This document shows, one piece after another, positions 1 to 6,725 of a DNA stretch of 8,216 nucleotides (its first letter is position 1; each line of letters starts with the position of its first letter). This stretch comes from Alphaproteobacteria bacterium (lineage in GTDB: Bacteria > Pseudomonadota > Alphaproteobacteria > Thalassobaculales > Thalassobaculaceae). Location of the stretch: positions 1 through 8,216 of the forward strand of contig JAPKDN010000118.1 in assembly GCA_028822575.1 (NCBI GenBank), written 5' to 3'. A model generated the notes under the pieces. That model did not search any database and was not told where the DNA came from. It worked only from the letters and a program-made list of their open reading frames with translations. The position numbers and the translations under genes were made by a program.

Positions 1-761
1 ACTATGCCGACCGGGTGAACCAGCTTCCACTGGGGGTGGTCGGTGTTGCCATCGGCACGGCTCTGCTGCCGACCCTTTCGCGCCAGATTCGTGCTGGCAA
101 GGATAGAGAAGCCCAGGATAGCCAAAACCGTGGTTTGGAGCTCGGCATGCTCCTGACTTTGCCCGCGGCGGCTGGTCTAATGGTGCTGGCTCGCCCAATC
201 GTTCAGGTCCTTTTCGAACGCGGCGCGTTCAGCCCCGAGGCGGCTGACCAGACGGCGCTAGCCCTTGCCGCCTACGCAGCCGGCCTGCCGGCCTTCGTTT
301 TGATCAAGGTGTTTCAGCCAGGATTCTTTGCGCGCCAGGATACTAGGACGCCGGTGAAAGTCGCAGCCTTCGCGGTCATCTTGAACCTAATTTTGAATCT
401 AATACTGATGCAATATTACGCCCATGTGGGCCTAGCCATGGCCACGGCAATTTCTGCCTGGGTAAATGCGGCGGCCCTGGCCCTGCTGCTAAACCGGCGC
501 GGCTATTATAGCATCCACAATCGGGCCACTTCCCGTGTTGCGCGCACCCTGGCGGCCAGCGGGGTGATGGCTCTTGGTCTGCTCACCGCTACAGAGCCCT
601 TGTGGGAATGGTTGAATGGCACCAATCTTGAAGCCGCTGTGGCGCTTGGGTTATTGGTCATCGGTGGGATAGTTATATACGTTATCTCCGCTGGACTATT
701 TGGCGCCATCCGGTTCGATGAACTGCGTGAAACCCTTCGACGCAGAGTCGGAAAATCCTGA
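1..761 (+). CDS. murJ: Lipid II flippase MurJ (MviN), C-terminal part, truncated by window edge
   Basis: This is the C-terminal half of the MATE-like (MOP superfamily) flippase that moves lipid II across the inner membrane for peptidoglycan synthesis. The frame is open from base 3 (Tyr-Ala-Asp-Arg-Val-Asn), so the GTG at 15 is an internal Val and the true start lies left of the window. About 252 residues are visible, against roughly 510 for the family. Recognisable MurJ motifs are QLPLGVVGVAIGTALLPTLS near the left edge, VLFERGAF, and FFARQDTRTPV. I see six hydrophobic segments (residues about 48-71, 85-104, 119-137, 141-163, 182-199 and 211-234, counted from base 3), which fits the C-lobe of a 14-helix protein. 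It ends in a basic tail. trpS follows after 102 bases, an adjacency I recall from alphaproteobacteria. The family call is secure. Confidence 0.96.
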   Translation, partial: YADRVNQLPLGVVGVAIGTALLPTLSRQIRAGKDREAQDSQNRGLELGMLLTLPAAAGLMVLARPIVQVLFERGAFSPEAADQTALALAAYAAGLPAFVLIKVFQPGFFARQDTRTPVKVAAFAVILNLILNLILMQYYAHVGLAMATAISAWVNAAALALLLNRRGYYSIHNRATSRVARTLAASGVMALGLLTATEPLWEWLNGTNLEAAVALGLLVIGGIVIYVISAGLFGAIRFDELRETLRRRVGKS

Positions 762-800
762 GAGCGAGTCGACGGCGACGGGCATTCGGCCCGCAAAAGC

Positions 801-829
801 TTGACCGGAACCGCCGCCGCGGCGATAAG
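801..829 (+). promoter_or_regulatory. Candidate sigma-70 promoter of trpS
   Basis: TTGACC (801-806) and GATAAG (824-829) are separated by exactly 17 bases. They match the TTGACA/TATAAT consensus at 5 of 6 and 4 of 6 positions. A start site near 836 would give a leader of about 28 bases before the trpS ATG. The spacer contains the 10-bp palindrome CGCCGCGGCG (815-824), which may be chance in GC-rich DNA. No leader peptide or attenuator is visible. This is pattern matching only. Confidence 0.4.
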
Positions 830-863
830 TTTGGCAATCGATAATCCAACAAGGGTCATCCAC

Positions 864-1862
864 ATGAAGCGGATCTTCTCGGGCATTCAGCCCTCGGGAA
901 ACCTGCAGCTCGGCAATTATATCGGCGCGATCCGGAATTGGGCGCGGATGCAGAAAGAGTATGAGTGTATCTTCTGCGTCGTCGACTTGCATGCCATCAC
1001 CCTACCGCAGGACCCCGAGGCAATGCGTCGGGCGACTCGCGAGGTTGCGGCGGGTGTTATCGCCGGTGGAGTGGATCCCGAAGAATGCATTATTTTCAAC
1101 CAAAGCCAGGTTCCGGAACATGCCGAACTGTCGTGGATTTTAAATTGCGTTGCCCGCATAGGCTGGGTGAACCGGATGACCCAGTTCAAGGACAAGGTTG
1201 GCAAGGACCGCGACGGGGCGTTCGTTGGACTTTATACCTATCCGGTTCTGCAGGCCGCGGATATACTGGCTTATAAAGCGACGGACGTGCCGGTTGGCGA
1301 GGATCAGAAACAGCATATCGAGCTTTCGCGCGATATCGCCCAGGCTTTCAATTCCATGTTCGGTGTCGATTTCTTTCCTTTGCCGGAACCACGTATTCAG
1401 GCCGAGGCGGCGCGGATTATGAGCCTCCGCGATGGAACCAAGAAGATGAGCAAGTCGGATCCATCGGAAAATTCCCGCATCAACATGACCGACGGTCCGG
1501 ATAACATCGTGCAGAAAATTCGCCGCGCGAAGACCGATCCAAAGCCGCTGCCGGAAACCGTTGAAGGCCTCGAGGGGCGGCCGGAAGCCACCAATTTATT
1601 GACCATTTTCGCGGCGCTCTCGGATCGCTCTATTGAAAGCGTAGTTGCCGAGTTCGCAGGCAAGGGATTCGGAGATTTCAAGGGAGCGCTCTCGGACCTC
1701 GCTGTCTCCACTTTGGGCCCGATTGGCGACGAGATGCAGCGGCTAATGGCGGCTCCCGACGAGGTCGATATTATCCTCGCGCGGGGTGTCGAGAAGGCGC
1801 GCACCATCTCCCAACCGATCGTCCGCGAGGCCCAGGACATCGTGGGTTTCCTTAGGCCGTGA
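864..1862 (+). CDS. trpS: Tryptophan-tRNA ligase (TrpRS)
   Basis: This class I aminoacyl-tRNA synthetase charges tRNA-Trp in the cytoplasm using ATP and tryptophan. The product is 332 residues, the normal size. The HIGH-like region is [11 protein letters not shown] (residues 9-19), with Gln15 where many homologues have His; this position varies in TrpRS (Thr in Bacillus, as I recall it). The KMSKS loop is exact at residues 194-198. Other family motifs are [25 protein letters not shown] and [19 protein letters not shown] chose the ATG at 864 because it gives the conserved [13 protein letters not shown]-terminus and has AAGGG (851-855) 8 bases upstream. An in-frame TTG at 801 would add 21 unconserved residues and overlap the likely promoter. 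It follows murJ and is almost joined to the glycosyltransferase gene, so the two are probably co-transcribed. Confidence 0.97.
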   Translation: MKRIFSGIQPSGNLQLGNYIGAIRNWARMQKEYECIFCVVDLHAITLPQDPEAMRRATREVAAGVIAGGVDPEECIIFNQSQVPEHAELSWILNCVARIGWVNRMTQFKDKVGKDRDGAFVGLYTYPVLQAADILAYKATDVPVGEDQKQHIELSRDIAQAFNSMFGVDFFPLPEPRIQAEAARIMSLRDGTKKMSKSDPSENSRINMTDGPDNIVQKIRRAKTDPKPLPETVEGLEGRPEATNLLTIFAALSDRSIESVVAEFAGKGFGDFKGALSDLAVSTLGPIGDEMQRLMAAPDEVDIILARGVEKARTISQPIVREAQDIVGFLRP

Positions 1863-1866
1863 TCCG

Positions 1867-3021
1867 GTGGCGACGCGTCTCGCCTTTCTGATCACCGAGG
1901 ATTGGTATTTTCGTCAGCATTTTCTGGCACTCGCTATCGCAGCGCGCGACGTCGGGTATGATATCCATGTATTGTGCCGAACCGGTGAACGCGGTTCGGG
2001 CGCGGCTGAGTCTATCCGAATGGCTGGACTCAGCTTGCATGAAATACCTTTCGCGCGTTCTGGGCTGAACCCGATCAAGGATCTGTCGACGCGCCGCCGG
2101 ATCGCCGAGGCCTTCAGGACATTGAACCCGGATATTGTCCACAATATAGCCTTGAAACCCATCATCTATGGCCAGGCGGCTGCGCGGTCGGTTGGGATCC
2201 CGGCACGGGTCAATTTTCTCCCTGGATTTGGCCATGTATTCACATCGGACTCTTTGAAAACGCGTCTGCTACGACCTTTGATTTCTTTTGCTCTTTCGCG
2301 CGCATTGGCAGGAGAAAATATTGGCCTGATGGTTATGAATCAGGATGATAGGGCGGAAATTGCGGCACTTGCCGGGGTGGTGGCATCCCGAGTAACCGTG
2401 CTGCCCGGCACAGGCGTCGATCTGAACCGGTTTGAAAAAACCCCTGAACCCGATAGCCCCCTAGTGGTTACCTATGTCGGTCGATTTTTGCGCGACAAAG
2501 GTCTGAGAGAATTGGTTGAGGCTGGCCGGCTGTTGGATCGACGCGGAGCAAACGTAAAGATCCGCCTCGTTGGCGCCCCCGACCCGAGTAATCCGGCCAG
2601 CATCGGCGCGAGTGAACAAGCGGCATGGGAAAAAGAAACCTTCATCGAGATCCTCCCTTGGACCGACGACGTGGCCTCAGTATGGCGTCGGTCTCACTTG
2701 GCGGTACTGCCCTCGTATCGCGAGGGGTTCGGCATGAGCCTAGTCGAGGCAGCGGCTTCCGGCCGCGCCTTGATCGCGACGGACGTGCAAGGGTGCCGAG
2801 AAGCCGTGCTCGATAGAAGATCTGGTATTTTGGTACCTCCTAGAGATCCGGTCTCGCTTGCCGGCGCGATCGAAACCCTCGCATTTGATCCAGCGCTTCG
2901 TCGGCGTTTCGCGGCTTCGGCCCGCCGGGACGCCGAGGAACGCTTATCATCGGAGTGCATAAACCAGCAAGTCCTGCACTTGTATGACGGCGTTTTGAGA
3001 AGTGGGCGGGCGTATCGGTGA
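1867..3021 (+). CDS. Family 4 (GT-B fold) glycosyltransferase
   Basis: This is a probable retaining glycosyltransferase that moves a sugar from an activated donor to a surface-glycan or lipid-linked acceptor on the cytoplasmic side; donor and acceptor are unknown. The product is 384 residues. The N-terminal Rossmann domain starts with ATRLAFLITEDWYF and contains NPDIVHNIALKPIIYG, reminiscent of the PglA/capsule GT4 group. The C-terminal donor-binding domain shows LPGTGVDLNRF (from residue 179), VVTYVGRFLRDKG (from 200) and the EX7E motif EGFGMSLVE, with Glu286 and Glu294. I chose the GTG at 1867, 4 bases after the trpS stop, because homology-like sequence begins there. The frame stays open back to 1786, but that stretch (encoding MSRRRAPSP) is a shadow of trpS. 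There is no signal peptide or clear membrane helix. The tight spacing suggests co-expression with trpS. A specific gene name would be a guess. Confidence 0.88.
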   Translation: MATRLAFLITEDWYFRQHFLALAIAARDVGYDIHVLCRTGERGSGAAESIRMAGLSLHEIPFARSGLNPIKDLSTRRRIAEAFRTLNPDIVHNIALKPIIYGQAAARSVGIPARVNFLPGFGHVFTSDSLKTRLLRPLISFALSRALAGENIGLMVMNQDDRAEIAALAGVVASRVTVLPGTGVDLNRFEKTPEPDSPLVVTYVGRFLRDKGLRELVEAGRLLDRRGANVKIRLVGAPDPSNPASIGASEQAAWEKETFIEILPWTDDVASVWRRSHLAVLPSYREGFGMSLVEAAASGRALIATDVQGCREAVLDRRSGILVPPRDPVSLAGAIETLAFDPALRRRFAASARRDAEERLSSECINQQVLHLYDGVLRSGRAYR

Positions 3022-3076
3022 ACCCGCCGTCAATGAACGACCACCGTGCTCCCCTTGATCCCGGCCCCTTTTACTG

Positions 3077-3088
3077 CCACATATGTGG
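3077..3088. repeat. Perfect 12-bp palindrome upstream of nfuA
   Basis: CCACATATGTGG reads identically on both strands. It lies in the 109-base gap between the glycosyltransferase and nfuA, 42 bases upstream of the nfuA ATG. It has no loop, so it is more like a dimeric protein-binding site than a terminator. It does not match the IscR, RirA or Irr sites as I remember them. No convincing -10/-35 pair surrounds it. Confidence 0.35.
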
Positions 3089-3130
3089 GGATCGTTTCAT
3101 CCCGACCAAGGCCGGGCGAAGGAGCCAGAC

Positions 3131-3694
3131 ATGTTCATACAGACTGAGGAAACCCCCAACCCGGCGACCATGAAGTTCCTGCCGGGTCGTGATGTTCTTC
3201 CCGGCGGTAGCGTCGATTATCGCTCGGAGCAGGAAGCCGGCAAGTCCCCGCTCGCTCAGGCATTGTTCAACGTCGATGGAGTGGTCGGGGTATTTCTGGC
3301 CGATGACTTCGTCACCGTCGCGAAGCGGGATGATAAGGACTGGCATTTGATGAAACCGGGTATTCTCGGCGTGATCATGGAACATTTCACCGCTGGACGG
3401 GACGTTATTCTGTCGGATACCCCCGACGGTGCCGGAGACGGAATTGACGACGACGACGACGAGGTCGTCTCGCAGATCAAGGAATTGCTTTATACCCGGG
3501 TGCGACCGGCGGTCGCCCAAGACGGCGGTGATATCGTCTTCGAGGGATTTGATGATGGCGTGGTTACCCTGCAGATGCGGGGTGCCTGCGCAGGATGTCC
3601 AAGCTCGACGGCTACCTTGAAGATGGGCATCGAAAACATGCTTCGTCACTACATACCAGAAGTCCGCGAGGTCCGCGCGTCGGGGATGTTTTAA
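3131..3694 (+). CDS. nfuA: NfuA/NFU1-type iron-sulfur cluster carrier
   Basis: The protein carries [4Fe-4S] clusters and delivers them to client apoproteins in the cytoplasm. It has 187 residues in two domains. The Nfu N-terminal domain (about 1-90) opens with the hallmark FIQTEETPNPATMKFLPG. The NifU-type domain (about 110-187) carries the cluster-binding CxxC as Cys153 and Cys156 in GACAGCPSS, preceded by RPAVAQDGGDI. The linker holds five consecutive Asp residues (106-110) encoded by a pure GAC run. This domain order is that of mitochondrial NFU1, as expected in alphaproteobacteria; E. coli NfuA has a different N-domain. The start is fixed by the conserved MFIQTE and by AAGGAG (3119-3124), 6 bases upstream. 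An in-frame ATG at 3083 would add 16 residues without family resemblance. The symbol nfuA could equally be given as a nifU-like gene. Confidence 0.95.
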   Translation: MFIQTEETPNPATMKFLPGRDVLPGGSVDYRSEQEAGKSPLAQALFNVDGVVGVFLADDFVTVAKRDDKDWHLMKPGILGVIMEHFTAGRDVILSDTPDGAGDGIDDDDDEVVSQIKELLYTRVRPAVAQDGGDIVFEGFDDGVVTLQMRGACAGCPSSTATLKMGIENMLRHYIPEVREVRASGMF

Positions 3695-3758
3695 CCTTTG
3701 AGCCGAAACCTTCCGCGGCTGAACATTGGCCGGGGTGACCTATAGGGAACCATAGACC

Positions 3759-4796
3759 GTGGGCCCCAGCATCAGCGGACAATCGAAGCTGGTTGATCGA
3801 GGCCTCGTCGGATTTTTGGCGATACTTTTCGTTGCCGCTGAGGTTGTGGGATTGTTGGTCCCGACGAGCGATTTCGACTTTATTCCGCCTCGTATCGAAT
3901 CCCCGACCTCGACCAACGTTTTGGATGAACTTGACCCGACATTAAGAATTGCTGTCGCTCGAGTAAAAACGACCAAAGCACTTCGTCAGTTGCTGGAGCG
4001 CGCCGCCTTCGATCTGCAAGCGATCCGCGGGCGCGTCACGGCAGTGCCCTCGGTTTTTCTAGCCGCGCTTCCACGAGATCTAAGTTCCGTCGGTACGGTT
4101 CAAGATCGCAAGGAACTGTTTATTGGCATCGTGCTGCCCTTGATCTTGCAACAGAACGCCGTAATTCTTGAACGCAGATCAGGCCTGGAGCGTCTCGCCA
4201 AAATATCGGTTTCCGCGCTTTCATCGGCGGAGCGGTATTGGCTCCTCAGGTTGGCCCAACATTACCGGGTTATCGAACCCGATGTAGGGCTGGATGGCTG
4301 GTCTTTGGCAGAACATGAGCGCCTTTTGCGCCGGGTTGACGCGGTGCCCGTATCGCTAGCGCTCGCTCAGTCGGCGGCGGAAAGCGGTTGGGGCACGTCC
4401 CGATTCGCCCGAAACGGCAACGCACTTTTCGGGCAATGGACATGGGATGAAGGATCCGGCCTCGTTCCGAACGAACGCGAAGAAGGTCGGGCTCATGCTG
4501 TCCGGGCATTCCCCGGGCTCGCGACATCCGTTCGAGCCTATACCCACAATTTGAATGTCAGCCATCACTACGAAGCTTTTAGACGCGCCCGTGCGCTCCT
4601 CCGCCTCACCGGTGCGCCACTTGGTAATCGGGGCCATGCGCTGACTGGATATCTTGAGAAATATTCAGAGGAGGGCCCGGTTTATATCGAGAAAATCCGC
4701 TCGATTATTCGCGTAAACCGGTTCGGTGATTTCGAACCTGCTAGGTTGGGCAAGACGGCCAACAGCCCCCTAATCCCCACGCCTTCGGGCAGTTGA
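3759..4796 (+). CDS. Membrane-anchored Bax-like glucosaminidase (GH73-type)
   Basis: This is a probable peptidoglycan N-acetylglucosaminidase acting in the periplasm. The product is 345 residues from a GTG start with AGGGA (3744-3748) 10 bases upstream. A single hydrophobic segment (residues about 15-34) suggests a signal anchor with the rest outside the inner membrane. Residues about 190-335 resemble the Bax/GH73 domain: LALAQSAAESGWGTSRFARN, then NALFGQWTW, HAVRAFPGLATSVRAYTHNLN and FRRARALLR. Glu208 in AAESGWG sits where the family's catalytic Glu is expected. Residues 40-185 are a less conserved helical region. The protein is longer than E. coli Bax (about 274 residues). It converges with the deacetylase gene, 15 bases apart, and both likely act on envelope glycans. 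The family call is firm, but activity and any specific role are inferred. Confidence 0.87.
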   Translation: MGPSISGQSKLVDRGLVGFLAILFVAAEVVGLLVPTSDFDFIPPRIESPTSTNVLDELDPTLRIAVARVKTTKALRQLLERAAFDLQAIRGRVTAVPSVFLAALPRDLSSVGTVQDRKELFIGIVLPLILQQNAVILERRSGLERLAKISVSALSSAERYWLLRLAQHYRVIEPDVGLDGWSLAEHERLLRRVDAVPVSLALAQSAAESGWGTSRFARNGNALFGQWTWDEGSGLVPNEREEGRAHAVRAFPGLATSVRAYTHNLNVSHHYEAFRRARALLRLTGAPLGNRGHALTGYLEKYSEEGPVYIEKIRSIIRVNRFGDFEPARLGKTANSPLIPTPSGS

Positions 4797-4811
4797 TCCG
4801 AAAGACCTCGA

Positions 4812-5870
4812 TCAGCGGGGAACGATGAATTGGATTCCGAACCATCGCCATCGATTCTCTGGGCCAGGCATCGTGCAATTGACGCGTGAACGTCCTGGCG
4901 GGAATGGTTCTTGAAAGCGGACTTCGACGCGTTGCTCGAGACGCTCCAGGCGCACCTCGCCTGCGTTCGAGGCGAAACAGGCGAGGCCTTGAAGTTCAGA
5001 GACCCCCCGCGCGATGGTGAAACCAAATGCTGGTGGGTTGTCCCCCAACACCGGATTAGCTGGGAGTATGTCGGTGACGGGCAAAGGCAGCGCATTGGCG
5101 ATCAAGCGAAACCGATCTATCCCACCAAAGCGCTCGTTCAATGCAAAGCGTGGAAGAGCGAAACCATCGAGTACAGTATGCATCACACCGGAATTTTGCG
5201 CGAACGCCGCCTTGAAACCTCGGTCGATAACCAAGCCCCGGATATCCGGATTGAACTCACCAAACGGATACGCGAACAACAACGGTCGCTGCCCAAGTTC
5301 GGCCACGAACCGGGCACTCGAACCATCTAGCTCTCTTTTGACCGCTTCCAAGGAAATAGCCGGTAAATGTGGATGGGATTTAGTCTGGTTGCCAATTATC
5401 ACACCGGCCTTGGCGAGCTCTCGGATTTGATCCCATGTCATATAACCTGGGGCCGCGCGGTCGACCGGGTCTGTCGCCACAAACAAGGTAAAAGGCAATT
5501 TCGCGTCCCGTAGACGCGGCCATGCTTCCTCATAAACCGACGTATAGGCGTCATCAATGGTGATCCCGACAGTTCTGTCCGGCAGGGTCTCGCCACGACC
5601 GACCTTCGCCACTATTTCGGACACTGCCATGACCGTATAACGTCGTTTCCGCAATTCCTCGAGATGTGCCTCGAATTGATCCATTTTTATATTGGTGGAC
5701 GGATGGTCAGCTTCACCGAAGCGGTGGTACACGAGAATCACAGCTGAGGATTCTTGGGCCTCCGCTCGCGCCGCACTAAGCAGTCCGCCAGCGCCCATCG
5801 TGAGCCATACAGCTACCGCGGCGGCCAAGGTTTTGGCGCCAAGCCAGTTTAGATTTCTTTGTCTCGCCAT
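4812..5870 (-). CDS. Secreted polysaccharide deacetylase (NodB-like, CE4-type) with altered metal site
   Basis: This is a NodB-homology protein expected to remove acyl groups from an extracytoplasmic glycan. From the chosen ATG (5870) it has 352 residues and begins with a typical signal peptide: a basic start (ARQRNLNWLGAK), a hydrophobic core, and an AARAEA end near residue 38. After VILVYHRFGE come the CE4 motifs: TIDDAY (Asp106 and Asp107), GNQTKSHPHL (Gln162, His166) and FAYPFGE (200-204). CE4 enzymes usually bind the metal with one Asp and two His, and here the first His is Gln162. The last 90 or so residues form an extra C-terminal domain with two Cys (298, 332) that could pair by disulfide. 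An in-frame ATG at 5918 would add 16 residues and give an overlong signal n-region, so I rejected it. The gene is convergent with the Bax-like gene and divergent from tsaB. Catalytic competence and substrate are uncertain. Confidence 0.86.
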   Translation of the reverse strand: MARQRNLNWLGAKTLAAAVAVWLTMGAGGLLSAARAEAQESSAVILVYHRFGEADHPSTNIKMDQFEAHLEELRKRRYTVMAVSEIVAKVGRGETLPDRTVGITIDDAYTSVYEEAWPRLRDAKLPFTLFVATDPVDRAAPGYMTWDQIRELAKAGVIIGNQTKSHPHLPAISLEAVKRELDGSSARFVAELGQRPLLFAYPFGEFNPDIRGLVIDRGFKAAFAQNSGVMHTVLDGFALPRFALNERFGGIDRFRLIANALPLPVTDILPANPVLGDNPPAFGFTIARGVSELQGLACFASNAGEVRLERLEQRVEVRFQEPFPPGRSRVNCTMPGPENRWRWFGIQFIVPR

Positions 5871-5893
5871 CTCTCGATCCGCTAGAGGGGACA

Positions 5894-5933
5894 CATGATC
5901 CGAACTTGAAGTATACATGGATCATGGTACTTC
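5894..5933. promoter_or_regulatory. Interlocking inverted repeats in the deacetylase/tsaB divergent region
   Basis: CATGATCC (5894-5901) is the exact reverse complement of GGATCATG (5919-5926). GAAGTA (5908-5913) is the exact reverse complement of TACTTC (5928-5933), so the two pairs interlock. A -10-like TATACT lies on the minus strand at 5915-5910 inside the first pair, about 40 bases from the deacetylase ATG. No good -35 element accompanies it. An operator for one or both divergent genes is possible but unproven. Confidence 0.35.
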
Positions 5934-6006
5934 GATCCACTTTCTTGAACAAGTTCCCGTCGTCGGCAAACTGGGCCATCTCGTTAGGCTTTTGGACGGG
6001 GCTGAC

Positions 6007-6723
6007 ATGTTAATGCTCGCTATCGACTGTTCGAGCACGTCTTGCTCGGTGGCCGTCACGCGCGACATGATTTTCCTGTCCGCAGAAAACGCCCGGATGG
6101 ATCGGGGCCACGCGGCGGCACTCCCCCCTATGATCGCCAAGGCCTTGAAAGCCGCTGGCCAAACCGCGCGGGATCTCGACGCGATTGCTGTATCTACCGG
6201 TCCGGGCTCTTTCACGGGCCTAAGAATTGGGATGGCGGCGGCGAAAGGTCTCGCTCTCGCGCTGGACCGCCCCTTGATTGGCATTTCCTGCTTCGATTCC
6301 GTCGCCCGTTCAGCGACACGATTGATTGGTGATAGCGGGGCTGCCTTCGATATTCTTGTCGTAGCGCTCGCTAGTAAGCGAGCGGAAATATTCATTCAGG
6401 GACGTGACTATCAAGGTATCGAGATCATCCCGGGTCAAGTCCTGACGCCCATAGGATTCGATGAGGCTTTCGGAGCATCAATCGGGGAGGACGCCCGTTT
6501 ACACATCGTTGGCGAGGCGGCAAGAACTCTCGGGGACGCGCTCCAGCAACCCAATTCGCTATGCCGCGCCACGATTGCGTTCGGACCCGAGGAGCCTCCG
6601 GACGCGGCAGATATTGGTATTCTGGCCCAAGAGATGCTCCCGCGTCGTCCGCTAACACACATTTCTTATGAAACGGGCCTATCCCCAATCTATATGCGCC
6701 CGCCAGCAAGAAAGGCGCCATAA
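6007..6723 (+). CDS. tsaB: t6A tRNA modification protein TsaB
   Basis: TsaB is the ASKHA-fold partner of TsaD. With TsaE it helps transfer threonylcarbamoyl to A37 of ANN-decoding tRNAs in the cytoplasm. The product is 238 residues, close to the E. coli 231. The N-terminal motif is MLMLAIDCSSTSCSVAV, and the diagnostic STGPGSFTGLRIG spans residues 63-75, followed by AAAKGLALAL. I chose the ATG at 6007, which matches the usual M-L-x-L-A-I-D start and has a GGACGGGG-type ribosome site about 6-10 bases upstream. The ATG at 6013 is also possible. The frame is open further left to an ATG at 5917, but that 30-residue extension has no family likeness and would overlap the divergent repeats. It ends 2 bases before rimI, the classic tsaB-rimI pair. 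Confidence 0.95.
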   Translation: MLMLAIDCSSTSCSVAVTRDMIFLSAENARMDRGHAAALPPMIAKALKAAGQTARDLDAIAVSTGPGSFTGLRIGMAAAKGLALALDRPLIGISCFDSVARSATRLIGDSGAAFDILVVALASKRAEIFIQGRDYQGIEIIPGQVLTPIGFDEAFGASIGEDARLHIVGEAARTLGDALQQPNSLCRATIAFGPEEPPDAADIGILAQEMLPRRPLTHISYETGLSPIYMRPPARKAP

Positions 6724-6725
6724 TC

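Noticed and set aside
779..793. CGGGC-ATTCG-GCCCG hairpin after murJ as an intrinsic terminator
   Set aside because: The stem is only 5 bp and no T run follows. Such stems are common in GC-rich DNA.
801..863. Upstream TTG start for trpS adding 21 residues
   Set aside because: The conserved TrpRS N-terminus begins at the ATG at 864, which has a ribosome site, and 801 fits better as a -35 element.
897..915. Gln15 in the TrpRS HIGH-like motif as an inactivating change
   Set aside because: This position is not always His in TrpRS, and all other signature motifs including KMSKS are intact.
1786..1866. Longer glycosyltransferase start overlapping trpS
   Set aside because: The extra residues are an out-of-frame shadow of the conserved trpS C-terminus. 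The recognisable GT4 sequence begins right after the GTG at 1867.
3701..3720. AGCCG/CGGCT inverted pair after nfuA as a terminator
   Set aside because: The stem is 5 bp with a 10-base loop and no T tract.
4911..5430. Plus-strand open frames of about 140 codons opposite the deacetylase
   Set aside because: They lie entirely antisense to a gene with clear CE4 motifs and a signal peptide. Their products resemble no family and read as shadows.
5917..6006. Upstream ATG extending tsaB by 30 residues
   Set aside because: The added residues lack TsaB likeness. The M-L-x-L-A-I-D start at 6007 is the family norm.
6042..6332. Secondary-frame open reading frame inside tsaB
   Set aside because: It is a shadow of tsaB in another frame with no recognisable domain.
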